Source of the DNA: Burkholderiales bacterium | Lineage (GTDB): Bacteria > Pseudomonadota > Gammaproteobacteria > Burkholderiales > Burkholderiaceae_C | Assembly: GCA_028868875.1 (NCBI GenBank) | Contig: JAGWTS010000008.1 | Span: 1-36,604 of the forward strand | Reading direction: 5' to 3' | DNA length: 36,604 nt | Shown here: positions 1-7,737 of the stretch, piece after piece | How positions within the stretch are numbered: the first letter of the stretch is position 1 | How the letters are laid out: each line of letters opens with the position of its first letter | Program-made: the position numbers and the translations under genes | The notes under the pieces: model-generated | The model's database searches: none | What the model saw: the letters and a program-made list of their open reading frames with translations, nothing else | Told to the model about the DNA's origin: nothing

Positions 1-1
1 G

Positions 2-76
2 ACGCTGCGCTCGATCCACGGCAGCGATGGCGCAGCCGATCTGGCAAGACTGTGGCTGATCGCGCCCCACCCCTGA
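2..76 (+). CDS. 3' end of an upstream gene, cut by the window edge (tentative)
   Basis: An open frame runs from the first bases of the window to a TGA at 74-76 and encodes a 24-residue tail ending in Ala-Pro-His-Pro. It overlaps the GTG start proposed for the MarR gene by 25 bases, as is common in tightly packed operons. The fragment is too short to assign to a family, and it could be chance reading frame in GC-rich DNA. Confidence 0.3.
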   Translation, partial: TLRSIHGSDGAADLARLWLIAPHP

Positions 77-582
77 AGGCGCCGGCGCCGGATTCCGAGA
101 CCCGGGCCCGGGCCGAAGACCATCTGGCCTTGCGCCTGTGGCTGCGCATGCTGGCCTGCACCAACCTCGTCGAGGCACCGCTGCGCAGCCGCCTGCGCGA
201 GCAGTTCGACGGCTCGCTGCCGCGCTTCGACCTGATGGCCCAGCTCGAGCGCCAGCCCGGCGGGCTCAAGATGCGCGAGCTCTCGCACCGGCTCATGGTC
301 ACGGGCGGCAACATCACCGGGCTCACCGACCGCCTCGTCGCCGAAGGACTTGTCGAGCGCCGCGAAGACCCGGCCGACCGCCGCGCCTGGACCGTGGCCC
401 TCACGCGCGCCGGAAGGCGCCAGTTCCAGACCATGGCGCGGGCCCACGAGGCCTGGGTCGTCGACCTGCTCGGCGGCCTCGACGCCGCCCAGCAGGAGCA
501 GCTGTTCGAGCTGCTGGGCCGGCTCAAGAGCTCGCTCGCGCCCAAGCCCCCGGCCGGGCCCGGTCCCGGAGCAACCCCCTGA
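52..582 (+). CDS. MarR-family transcriptional regulator
   Basis: This 176-residue protein has the MarR winged-helix layout: an N-terminal helical dimer segment (residues 29-65), a helix-turn-helix around residues 75-100 that includes LSHRLMVTGGNITGLTDRL, and the beta-wing signature EDPADRRAWTVALT at about 106-119. MarR proteins are dimeric DNA-binding repressors that usually respond to small aromatic or acyl ligands. The GTG at 52 is the earliest start in frame. The first 24 residues are a weakly conserved leader, so a start slightly downstream is possible. It lies 19 bases upstream of the MBL-fold hydrolase and probably shares a transcript with it and the thioesterase, which suggests regulation of that small catabolic or detoxification cluster. 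No ligand can be inferred. Confidence 0.9.
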   Translation: MADRAPPLKAPAPDSETRARAEDHLALRLWLRMLACTNLVEAPLRSRLREQFDGSLPRFDLMAQLERQPGGLKMRELSHRLMVTGGNITGLTDRLVAEGLVERREDPADRRAWTVALTRAGRRQFQTMARAHEAWVVDLLGGLDAAQQEQLFELLGRLKSSLAPKPPAGPGPGATP

Positions 583-601
583 TGCGCACGCGCCAATCCG
601 C

Positions 602-1552
602 ATGAACCTGCCCTTCTTCGTCGAACCCTGCGGCCCCGAGGTCTACGCGGTGGACACCGGCTTCCAGCGCGAGCGCTTCGACGCCGCCTACCTCGTGACG
701 AGCCGCGGCCGCGCCGCCTTCATCGACACCGGCACCCGCTTCGCGCTGCCGCGGCTGCTGGGCGCGCTCGACGCCCTCGGCCTGGCGCGCAACGCCGTCG
801 ACTACGTCATTCCCACCCATGTCCACCTCGACCACGCCGGCGGCGCCGGGGCGCTGATGGCCGAGCTGCCGGCGGCGCGCCTCGTCGTCCATCCGCGCGG
901 CGCGCCGCACCTCATCGACCCGGGCCGCTTGTGGGAAGGCGCGCTCGCGGTCTATGGCGCCGAGGAAATGGCGCGCTCCTACGGCGCGCTGACGCCGGTG
1001 CCGGCCGAGCGCGTGCTGCCCAGCGCCGACGGCATGAAGCTCGAACTGGGCGGGCGCGAACTCCTCTTCGCCGACACCCCGGGCCATGCGCGCCACCACC
1101 ATTGCATCTGGGACGCGGCCTCGCGCGGCTGGTTCTGCGGCGACACCTTCGGCCTGTCCTACCGCGAGTTCGACAGCGCGCGCGGGCCCTGGATCCTGCC
1201 GACGACGACGCCGGTGCAATTCGAGCCCGAGGCCTTGCATGCGTCGATCGAGCGGCTGCTGTCATTCACGCCCGACTGCCTGTACCTCACCCACTTCGGT
1301 CGCGTCACCGACGTGCCACGTCTCGGCGCCCTGTTGCTGGACCTGCTCGAACGCACGGTGACGATGGCGCGCGCCCTGCCGGCCGACGCCCAGCGCGAGC
1401 CGGCCTTGCGCCGCGGCCTGTTCGAGATCTATGCCGCGAGCCTGGCCGAACACGGCTGCCCGCTCGGGCGCTCGCAGCTCGAGGCCCTGCTCGAAATCGA
1501 CCTGCGCTTGAACGCCCAGGGCATGAGCATCTGGCTCGGACGCGGCAGGTGA
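602..1552 (+). CDS. MBL-fold metallo-hydrolase
   Basis: The 316-residue protein has the metallo-beta-lactamase signature HVHLDH (H73, H75, D77, H78) in the context PTHVHLDHAGG. Further metal ligands are a His in the DTPGHARHHH segment (about residue 160), an Asp in WFCGDTFG and a His in YLTHFG. A dinuclear zinc or iron centre is therefore expected. Such enzymes hydrolyse thioesters, lactones or phosphodiesters; the DTPGHA motif is shared with glyoxalase II-like hydrolases. ATG 602 is chosen because the fold begins directly after it, although the frame is open upstream to 350. A hydrolase next to a PaaI thioesterase and glyoxalase I suggests acyl-thioester or aldehyde housekeeping, but the substrate is not known. 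Confidence 0.88.
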   Translation: MNLPFFVEPCGPEVYAVDTGFQRERFDAAYLVTSRGRAAFIDTGTRFALPRLLGALDALGLARNAVDYVIPTHVHLDHAGGAGALMAELPAARLVVHPRGAPHLIDPGRLWEGALAVYGAEEMARSYGALTPVPAERVLPSADGMKLELGGRELLFADTPGHARHHHCIWDAASRGWFCGDTFGLSYREFDSARGPWILPTTTPVQFEPEALHASIERLLSFTPDCLYLTHFGRVTDVPRLGALLLDLLERTVTMARALPADAQREPALRRGLFEIYAASLAEHGCPLGRSQLEALLEIDLRLNAQGMSIWLGRGR

Positions 1553-1577
1553 CGCCCGCTCCCTGACCCCGCAACCA

Positions 1578-2132
1578 ATGGAGCCGCACATGACCCCCGA
1601 ATCGAGCCTCGACGCCTGGCTGGCCGACGAAAGGCGCCAGCGCGAGATCCACGCCGCCGGCGCCGCCCCCGGCGTGGCGCGGCCCGAGCAACTGCGCGGG
1701 CGCGACGGCCTGGCGACGATGCAGGCCATGCTCGCCGGCGAGTTGCCGCCGCCACCGATCTCCCTGACGCTGGACTTCCTGCTGATCGAGGTCGGCCGCG
1801 GGCGCGCCGTGTTCCAGGGCACGCCCGGCGCCGGCCACCTGAACCCGTTGGGCAGCGTGCACGGCGGCTGGTTCGCGACCCTGCTCGACTCGGCCCTGGG
1901 CTGCGCCGTGCACACGATGCTGCCCGCCGGGCGCGCCTACACCACGGCCGAACTCGGCATCCACCTCGTGCGCGCACTCAGCCCCGAGGTGCAGCGGGTG
2001 CGCGCCGAAGGCCAGGTGGTGCACTGCGGGCGCCAGCTCGCGACCGCGACCGCCCGCCTCGTCGGCCCGGACGGCAGGCTCTACGCCCACGGCAGCACGA
2101 CCTGCCTCGTCTTCGACGCCCCGGCGCCCTGA
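1578..2132 (+). CDS. PaaI-type hotdog-fold thioesterase
   Basis: In this 184-residue protein the C-terminal 110 residues form a hotdog domain. The PaaI-type active-site segment [20 protein letters not shown] lies at about residues 92-111, with the conserved Asn and His-Gly-Gly. The family hydrolyses acyl-CoA thioesters, often aromatic or hydroxyphenylacetyl-CoA. The N-terminal 60 residues are a charged extension longer than in the minimal family. A second in-frame ATG (1590) gives a product four residues shorter and is equally plausible. It sits 25 bases after the MBL-fold gene on the same strand, consistent with one operon under the MarR gene. Confidence 0.87.
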   Translation: MEPHMTPESSLDAWLADERRQREIHAAGAAPGVARPEQLRGRDGLATMQAMLAGELPPPPISLTLDFLLIEVGRGRAVFQGTPGAGHLNPLGSVHGGWFATLLDSALGCAVHTMLPAGRAYTTAELGIHLVRALSPEVQRVRAEGQVVHCGRQLATATARLVGPDGRLYAHGSTTCLVFDAPAP

Positions 2133-2151
2133 TTGCGGCACACTCAGGCCC

Positions 2152-2550
2152 ATGAGACTCCTGCACACCATGATCCGGGTCGGCAACCTGCCGCGCTCGA
2201 TTGCCTTCTACACCCAGGTCCTGGGCATGAAGCACCTGCGCACGACCGAGCGGCCGGACCAGAAATACGACCTCGCCTTCGTCGGCTACGGCAGCAACCC
2301 GGAGCACGCCGAGATCGAGCTCACCTACAACTACGGCGTCGAGTCCTACGAGCAGGGCAGCGCCTTCGGCCATCTGGCGATCGGCGTGGCCGACGTCGCC
2401 GCCACCTGCGCCGCGCTGCGCGACAAGGCGGCGGCGCTGGGCGGCGCCGTCACGCGCGAGCCCGGCCCGGTCAAGGGCGGCAGCACGGTCATCGCCTTCG
2501 TCACCGACCCCGACGGCTACAAGATCGAACTCATCGAACGGCGCGACTGA
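2152..2550 (+). CDS. gloA: Lactoylglutathione lyase (glyoxalase I)
   Basis: The 132-residue protein matches the short, nickel-type bacterial GloA in length and pattern. The metal ligands are at the expected places: H5, E56 (in EIELTYNYG), H74 (in FGHLAIGV) and E126 (in YKIELIE). GloA isomerises the hemithioacetal of methylglyoxal and glutathione to S-lactoylglutathione in the cytosol, which glyoxalase II then hydrolyses. The start follows a short GC-rich spacer 19 bases after the thioesterase stop. The upstream MBL-fold protein could be the partner hydrolase, but it lacks close resemblance to classical GloB and this is only inference. Confidence 0.95.
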   Translation: MRLLHTMIRVGNLPRSIAFYTQVLGMKHLRTTERPDQKYDLAFVGYGSNPEHAEIELTYNYGVESYEQGSAFGHLAIGVADVAATCAALRDKAAALGGAVTREPGPVKGGSTVIAFVTDPDGYKIELIERRD

Positions 2551-2583
2551 GCTCGTGAAACCCTGAACGCGCGCCACAGACCG

Positions 2584-3159
2584 ATGTACCTGCCCCGCCA
2601 TTTCGAACAGAACGACCCCGCGGCGCTCGAGGCGCTGATGCGCGAGCATCCCCTTGCCACACTCGTGACGCGCGCGGGCGATGCCCTCGAGGCCGACCTG
2701 ATCCCGCTCGAATACGACGCCGCGGCGCGGCTGTTGCGCGGCCACGTCGCGCGCGCGAATCCGCTCTGGCGCCATGCCGACGGCAGCGAGGTGCTGGCGC
2801 TGTTCCGCGGCGCCGACGCCTACGTCAGCCCCTCGTGGTATCCGTCCAAGGCCGAGCATCACAAGGTGGTGCCGACCTGGAACTACGCCGTGGTCCAGGC
2901 CCGCGGCACGCTGCGCGCGGTCGACGACCCGGCCTGGCTGCACGACTTCGTGCGCCGCCTCACCGCCCGCCACGAGGCCGCCTCCGCCCGGCCCTGGGCC
3001 GTGAGCGACGCGCCGGCCGACTACCTGCAGCAGATGCTCGCGGCCATCGTCGGCATCGAGATCGCCGTGACCGGACTCGTCGGCAAGTGGAAGGTGAGCC
3101 AGAACCGCAGCGCCGAAGCCGGGGCGGCGGCGATGGCGCGGCTGGTGCGCGGCGACTGA
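2584..3159 (+). CDS. PaiB-like FMN-binding protein
   Basis: This 191-residue protein has the PaiB-family split-barrel flavin-binding signature: MYLPRHFE at the N terminus, then SPSWYPSK (about residues 82-89) and VPTWNYAVVQARG (about 96-108), and a closing GLVGKWKVSQNRS segment. Members are annotated as FMN-binding negative transcriptional regulators after Bacillus subtilis PaiB, although most are probably flavin- or haem-binding oxidoreductase-like proteins with no proven DNA binding. It begins 33 bases after gloA and ends 17 bases before the convergent exported protein, so it closes the plus-strand cluster. Family assignment is firm; the biological role is not. Confidence 0.88.
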   Translation: MYLPRHFEQNDPAALEALMREHPLATLVTRAGDALEADLIPLEYDAAARLLRGHVARANPLWRHADGSEVLALFRGADAYVSPSWYPSKAEHHKVVPTWNYAVVQARGTLRAVDDPAWLHDFVRRLTARHEAASARPWAVSDAPADYLQQMLAAIVGIEIAVTGLVGKWKVSQNRSAEAGAAAMARLVRGD

Positions 3160-3176
3160 CTCCGGCCGCGGCCCGT

Positions 3177-3767
3177 TCAGGGCTTGGCGGACAGCGCAGA
3201 TGCCGCCGCCGATGCCGCCGCCGCGGCGCGCCGCGCAAGCAGCTCGCCGGCCAGGGAGCGCGCCAGGACCGCGGGCTTGACGCGATCCAGCGTCGTGCGC
3301 GTCCACTCGAAGCTGCGCTCGTCGACGAAGCTCGGCGCGCCGATGCGCAGGATCGGCGCTGCCGCGGCGCGGCCGGGGTCGACCAGGATCGGGTAGCTGC
3401 GCAGCCGCGCCACGAGCTGGCCGGCCGCCGCGTCGGCGAAGATCGTGGTCTCGACGAGGGTGGTGCAGCCTTCGGCGTCGGCGCGCTCGAGCAGGCGCCG
3501 GACGTTGGCGCGCAGGTCGGTCGCGGCGACGCGCAAGGCGAGCGCGATGACGTCGACGCCGCCGGCCTTCAGCCGCCCCGCGACCTCGGCGTTGAAGTCG
3601 ATGTTCACGTCGTCCCAGAAACGGTTCGCGGGGTCGCCCGCGGCGGCCCGGTTGCGGCCCTGGCCGAAGACGATGGTGCAACCCGCGGCGGCGCTTGCCG
3701 GCGCCGCGGGCAGGGCGAGCAGGAAGGCTAGCGCGAGCGCGGTCGACGCCGGACGGAGCGGATTCAT
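3177..3767 (-). CDS. Exported protein of unknown function
   Basis: A 196-residue protein with a clear signal peptide: MNPLRP, a hydrophobic core and a likely cleavage after AAPASA near residue 26. The mature part starts with GCTIVFGQGRNR and contains WDDVNIDFN and GCTTLVETTIFAD segments, with two cysteines that could form a disulphide. The last 25 residues are almost pure Ala/Ser/Arg. I do not recognise a named family. The AAGC near the cleavage site could be read as a degenerate lipobox, but a plain periplasmic protein is more likely. The gene is divergent from the lipoprotein at 3819 with 51 bases between the starts, so the two promoters share that gap. Confidence 0.72.
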   Translation of the reverse strand: MNPLRPASTALALAFLLALPAAPASAAAGCTIVFGQGRNRAAAGDPANRFWDDVNIDFNAEVAGRLKAGGVDVIALALRVAATDLRANVRRLLERADAEGCTTLVETTIFADAAAGQLVARLRSYPILVDPGRAAAAPILRIGAPSFVDERSFEWTRTTLDRVKPAVLARSLAGELLARRAAAAASAAASALSAKP

Positions 3768-3818
3768 CGGGCGCCGATTCTGGTGCAAGGCCGCGGCGCG
3801 GGCACAATGCGGCCAGTC

Positions 3819-4727
3819 ATGTCCCGCCGAACGATCCGCCTCGCGGTTTGCTGCCTCAGCGTCGCCCTGGCCTCCTGTGCGTCGCGCTCCGTCGACGTCA
3901 AGCCCACCCCCGCCGACCCGGCCGAATTTCTGGCCTGGGACTGCGGCCACATCGCCGACGAACTCGACTCCGTCCAGCAGCGCGCCGCCGAACAGGCCTA
4001 CACGGTCGACGAGCGCGCCGGCGACAACATCCTGGCCCTGGGCATCGGCGCCACGATCTTCTGGCCCGCGATCCTGGCGATGCGCCCCGACGGCGTCGAA
4101 GCGCGCGACCTCGCCGCCCTCAAGGGCCGCTACGAGGCGCTTCGCGTCGCCGCGCAGCGCAAGTCCTGCCCGCCCCCGGGCATCGACCTGCCGCCCGAGC
4201 TTGCGGCCGAGATGCCGATCGCCCCGGGCGAGCATCTCGTCTACGACCAGCGCGGCGGCAACGGTGGCGGCGCGAACGGCAGCTGGACGCTCGTGGTGAC
4301 GGCCCTGCGGCGCGACGAGATCGATTTCTCGACCGGCGCCCACTCCCGGCCCTGGCGCCAGGACCGGGCCGGCAACGTCCTGGCCGCGCCGCCGGGGTCG
4401 CTGATCTGGGAACACCTGCTGCGCCACGACCTCGAGCTCGGGCAGGTCATCGCAGGCAACCTGTCGATCGTCGGCGACGGCTTCCCGCGCGCCCGGGTGC
4501 GCGGCCAGGTGGTCGCGATCGGACCGCAGGACCTGGCCGGGCGCCATTTCGACGCCGCCGTGATCGAGCTCTTCGGCGACGTCCAGCTGCCCGAGCGCAG
4601 CACGCGGCTGGACGGTGCGCTCGTCGTCGACCGCAAGAGCGGCGTGCTGCTGCGGCTGGACCTGCGCAGCGCGGTGCCGCGCTTCAATTTCCAACGGCGC
4701 CTGATCCGCATCGACGGCGGCCACTGA
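3819..4727 (+). CDS. Putative outer-membrane lipoprotein of unknown function
   Basis: The 302-residue protein starts with a lipoprotein signal peptide (MSRRTIRLAVCCLSVALASC, with lipobox ALASC). The next residue is Ala, compatible with outer-membrane sorting. The first 120 mature residues hold a WDCGHIADELDSVQQRA helix and end with KSCPP. A short hydrophobic stretch, ILALGIGATIFWPAILAM, lies between and could insert in a membrane. The second half is beta-rich. I chose ATG 3819 because an upstream ATG at 3807 lies in what looks like promoter sequence (GCACAATGCGG) and would lengthen the charged n-region. No family is recognised. Confidence 0.75.
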   Translation: MSRRTIRLAVCCLSVALASCASRSVDVKPTPADPAEFLAWDCGHIADELDSVQQRAAEQAYTVDERAGDNILALGIGATIFWPAILAMRPDGVEARDLAALKGRYEALRVAAQRKSCPPPGIDLPPELAAEMPIAPGEHLVYDQRGGNGGGANGSWTLVVTALRRDEIDFSTGAHSRPWRQDRAGNVLAAPPGSLIWEHLLRHDLELGQVIAGNLSIVGDGFPRARVRGQVVAIGPQDLAGRHFDAAVIELFGDVQLPERSTRLDGALVVDRKSGVLLRLDLRSAVPRFNFQRRLIRIDGGH

Positions 4728-4853
4728 TCGGCCGGCGCGGCGCCGAACAGATCTTTACCGCCGCCGAATCGCGCCGATACAGCCGCGCGCCACAGTGCGC
4801 AGCATCGTCACAGCGTGCGCCGCATCGTCACGATGCGCCCCGAGGCAACCGAG

Positions 4854-5399
4854 ATGTCGACCCTTTCGAACACGAGCGCCGCCCTCCCCCTGCGCCAGGC
4901 CGCGGCCGCGCTGGCCCTGGCCCTGGCCGGCGCACTCGCCCCCGTCGCGCAGGCGCAGCCGATGAGGATGCCCGGCGGCCCGCCCGGCCCGATGATGATG
5001 CTCGGCGGTCCGCATCACATGGACCATGCGCTGGCCGCCGTGGGCGCCACGCCCGAGCAGGTGGCCCAGGTCCGCAGCATCATGAAGGCGGCACACGCCG
5101 ACCTGAAGGCGATGCACGAGGGCGGCGAATCCCTGCACGCCCAGGCCCGGCAGTTGTTCAGCCAGCCGGTGGTGGACCCGGCGGCGGCCGAGGCGCTGCG
5201 CCAGAAGATGCAGGCTCGCGACGACGCGGCGAGCAAGCGCATGATGCAGGCGATGATCGCGGTGAGCCAGGTCTTGACCGCCGAGCAGCGGGTGCAGCTC
5301 ATGGCCAACGCGGCCGCGATGCACGAGCGCATGGAGGCGGCGCACCATCACGGGCCGCACGGGCCGCAGGCGCCGGCCTCCGGCGGCGCCGCCCAGTAA
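4854..5399 (+). CDS. Spy/CpxP-like periplasmic protein
   Basis: This is a 181-residue secreted protein with a signal peptide ending near PVAQAQ (about residue 36). The mature chain is helical and rich in Met, His and Gln. It has two LTxxQ-like repeats typical of Spy/CpxP proteins: ATPEQVAQVRSIM and LTAEQRVQLMA. The Met/His-rich N and C termini (MRMPGG, HHHGPHGPQ) suggest metal binding. Spy and CpxP are periplasmic chaperones or negative sensors of envelope stress. The gene lies directly upstream of an OmpR-type regulator and its sensor kinase (94 bases to the regulator start), the usual place for a CpxP-like accessory protein. In-frame ATGs at 4815 and 4833 are possible, but 4854 gives the best signal peptide. 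Confidence 0.8.
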   Translation: MSTLSNTSAALPLRQAAAALALALAGALAPVAQAQPMRMPGGPPGPMMMLGGPHHMDHALAAVGATPEQVAQVRSIMKAAHADLKAMHEGGESLHAQARQLFSQPVVDPAAAEALRQKMQARDDAASKRMMQAMIAVSQVLTAEQRVQLMANAAAMHERMEAAHHHGPHGPQAPASGGAAQ

Positions 5400-5493
5400 C
5401 CGATCCGCTATGCTTCCCGACTGGTCCGCGCCGCCCCCGGGTGGTCCCCACCCCGCTCCCGCGGCGCCCCCGCACACGGACAACCCGCACCCG

Positions 5494-6198
5494 ATGAGCC
5501 GCCTGTTGCTGATCGACGACGACAGCCGACTGACCACGATGGTCGGCGACTACCTGCGCCGCAACGGCTACGAGGTCGACGCCGTCGGCTCGCTCGCCGC
5601 CGGGCGCGAGCAGTTGAAGCTGCGCGGCTTCGACGCCCTCATCCTCGACCTGATGCTGCCCGACGGCGACGGCCTGGACCTGACGCGCGAGCTGCGCGCC
5701 GACGCGCGCACCCGGCGCCTGCCGCTGCTGATGCTCACCGCGCGCGGCGAGCCGATGGACCGCATCGTCGGCCTCGAGATCGGCGCCGACGACTACCTGC
5801 CCAAGCCCTTCGAGCCGCGCGAGCTGCTGGCGCGCGTGAAGGCCTTGCTGCGGCGCTCGCAGCCCGAACCCTCGGGCGACGAGGTGCTCACCTTCGGCCG
5901 CCTCGAGGTCGACCTCGGCGCGCGCCAGGCCCGCCTCGACAACATCCCCTGCGATCTCACGAGCCACCAGTTCGACCTGCTCGTGGTGCTCGCGCAAAGC
6001 CCGGGACGGGTGCTTTCGCGCGACCAGATCATGGACTCGCTCAAGGGTCATCCGCTCGAAGCCTTCGACCGCAGCATCGACGTCCACATCTCGCGCATCC
6101 GCGCCGTGATCGAGGACGACCCGAAGAATCCCAAGCGCGTGCTCACGGTGCGCGGCGCGGGCTACGTGTTCGCGAAGAAGCAGGATCTGGAAGCCTGA
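5494..6198 (+). CDS. OmpR/PhoB-family response regulator (Cpx/Rst-like)
   Basis: The 234-residue protein has a receiver domain at residues 1-118 with the acidic pair in LLIDDD, phospho-acceptor D52 (LILDLMLPDGDG), the switch Thr in LLMLTARGE and the Lys in LPKPFEP. A winged-helix DNA-binding domain at about 135-230 ends with the family signature VLTVRGAGYVF. ATG 5494 is preferred over the upstream ATG 5410 because the receiver fold starts immediately and the upstream stretch is Pro-rich. It is followed after 20 bases by its cognate kinase. By neighbourhood it should control envelope or metal stress genes, including the Spy-like gene upstream; this last point is inference. Confidence 0.93.
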   Translation: MSRLLLIDDDSRLTTMVGDYLRRNGYEVDAVGSLAAGREQLKLRGFDALILDLMLPDGDGLDLTRELRADARTRRLPLLMLTARGEPMDRIVGLEIGADDYLPKPFEPRELLARVKALLRRSQPEPSGDEVLTFGRLEVDLGARQARLDNIPCDLTSHQFDLLVVLAQSPGRVLSRDQIMDSLKGHPLEAFDRSIDVHISRIRAVIEDDPKNPKRVLTVRGAGYVFAKKQDLEA

Positions 6199-6218
6199 GC
6201 GCCGCAGGCGCGCGCGCG

Positions 6219-7544
6219 ATGCGGTCGCTCTACCTGCGCATCTACGTCACGGTCGTGGCGACGCTGGCGCTTTTCGCCCTCGTCTCGGGCTGGCTGCTGC
6301 ACCACCACCTCGAGGCCGACCGCGCCCGCATCGAGCGCACGCTCAACGAGCGCGTCGCCGCCTGGGGCGACCTGCTGCAGCACTCGCTGCCGCCGCCGAG
6401 CGCGCAGCGCGCCGACCAGGCCGCGGCGCTGCGCGACTGGTCGATGCGGCTGCGCCTGCCGCTGGCCCTGCTCGGCGCCGACGGCACGCGCATCGCCGCC
6501 TCCGAGTCGTACCAGCGGCGCGAGGAAGACGGCGAACTCGCGACGAGCCGCCAGCTCGCGGTGAAGTTCGCCGACGGGCGCACGCTGCAGGTGCTGCAGC
6601 GCCCGATCGGCTTTCACGGGCCCGCCGGCGAGGGGCCGGGCCACCACCTGCCGCCGCCCTGGTGGTCGCCCGGGCTGCCCGACGGCCTGGGCCTCGTCGC
6701 CCTGCTCGTGATGCTCTTCGGCGCCGTCGCCGTCGGCTCCTGGCCGGTGGTGCGCCGCATCACGCGCCGCCTCGAGGCACTCAAGCGCGGGGTCGACGCC
6801 TTCGGCGCCGGCGACCTGCAGCGCCGCGTCGCCGAAGACGGCCAGGACGAGGTCGCCGCCCTCGGCGCCAGCTTCAACCAGGCGGCCTCGCGCATCGAGG
6901 CCCTGCTGCGCTCGCACCAGAGCCTGCTCGCCAACGCCAGCCACGAACTGCGCTCGCCGCTGGCGCGGCTGAAGATGGCGGTGTCGATGATCGAGGAGGC
7001 GCCCGCCGCCGAGCGCGAATCGCTGCGGCGTGAGATCTTCACCAACATCGGCGAGCTCGATGCCCTGGTCGAGGAAGTGCTGCTCGCCAGCCGCCTCGAC
7101 TCAGGCGTGGGCTACGACCGGCGCGATCCGGTCGAACTGCTCGCGCTCGCCGCCGAGGTGGCGGCGCGTTTCGAGGCCCGGGTCGAGGGCGAGAACCTCG
7201 TCGTCCAGGGCGACGAGCGGCTGCTGCGGCGCGCCTTGCGCAACCTGCTCGAAAACGCGCGCCGCTACGGCGGCGACGAGGTCGATGTCCGGGTGACGCG
7301 CCACGCCACCCAGGTCGAGATCGTGGTGAGCGATCGCGGCCCCGGGGTTCCCGAGGCGTATCGCGAGCGCATCTTCGAGCCCTTCTTCCGCCTGCCCGGC
7401 CATGCCGAGCGCGAAGGCGGGATCGGCCTCGGCCTGGCGCTGGTGCGCCAGATCGCCGCGCGCCATGGCGGCAGCGTGCGCTGCGACGCCCGCACCGACG
7501 GCGCCGGCAGCCGCTTCACGCTCGCCCTGCCCGTGCCCGCCTGA
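6219..7544 (+). CDS. Sensor histidine kinase (Cpx/Rst-like)
   Basis: This 441-residue inner-membrane kinase has a TM helix at about residues 7-27 and a periplasmic domain to about 155. A second TM helix follows at about 158-178, then a HAMP linker (to about 232) and a HisKA domain with H242 in ANASHELRSPLARLK. The HATPase domain has RNLLENARRYGG (N box), SDRGPGVP (G1) and GGIGLGLALVRQIA (G2). It autophosphorylates on H242 and should phosphorylate D52 of the regulator directly upstream. The periplasmic domain is short and carries a His/Pro-rich stretch before the second membrane helix (GHHLPPPWW). The stop codon lies in a 28-bp sequence that recurs 72 bases downstream. Confidence 0.93.
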   Translation: MRSLYLRIYVTVVATLALFALVSGWLLHHHLEADRARIERTLNERVAAWGDLLQHSLPPPSAQRADQAAALRDWSMRLRLPLALLGADGTRIAASESYQRREEDGELATSRQLAVKFADGRTLQVLQRPIGFHGPAGEGPGHHLPPPWWSPGLPDGLGLVALLVMLFGAVAVGSWPVVRRITRRLEALKRGVDAFGAGDLQRRVAEDGQDEVAALGASFNQAASRIEALLRSHQSLLANASHELRSPLARLKMAVSMIEEAPAAERESLRREIFTNIGELDALVEEVLLASRLDSGVGYDRRDPVELLALAAEVAARFEARVEGENLVVQGDERLLRRALRNLLENARRYGGDEVDVRVTRHATQVEIVVSDRGPGVPEAYRERIFEPFFRLPGHAEREGGIGLGLALVRQIAARHGGSVRCDARTDGAGSRFTLALPVPA

Positions 7545-7634
7545 GCGTCCGGCGCCACAGCCAAGGCCTCGAGCTCCATGGCTGATGCGGCGATTGGCCC
7601 GCCCACGCCCGCCTGAGCGTGCGGCGCCGCAGCC
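7535..7634. repeat. 28-bp imperfect direct repeat across the kinase stop codon
   Basis: The segment 7535-7562, beginning GCCCGCCTGAGCGT and containing the kinase stop codon, recurs at 7607-7634 with 2 mismatches in 28 positions, an offset of 72 bases. A GCCGCA micro-repeat follows the second copy. It looks like a local duplication of the 3' end of the gene; no function is evident. Confidence 0.6.
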
Positions 7635-7710
7635 GCAGCCGCAGCCGAAGCCCCAAGCCCGCACGGTCCGCTACCGCCTGGTCGGCCGTCACCACAGCCC
7701 GGCGCGCACA

Positions 7711-7730
7711 GCCCGGCGCGCGCGCCGGGC
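7711..7730. terminator. Perfect 20-bp palindrome between convergent genes
   Basis: GCCCGGCGCG followed by CGCGCCGGGC is a perfect inverted repeat that would fold into an 8-bp GC stem with a CGCG loop on either strand. It lies 8 bases past the stop of the minus-strand MATE gene and about 170 bases past the kinase stop, so it could act as a bidirectional terminator. There is no T-tract, so intrinsic termination is uncertain. Confidence 0.45.
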
Positions 7731-7737
7731 CTGCGGC

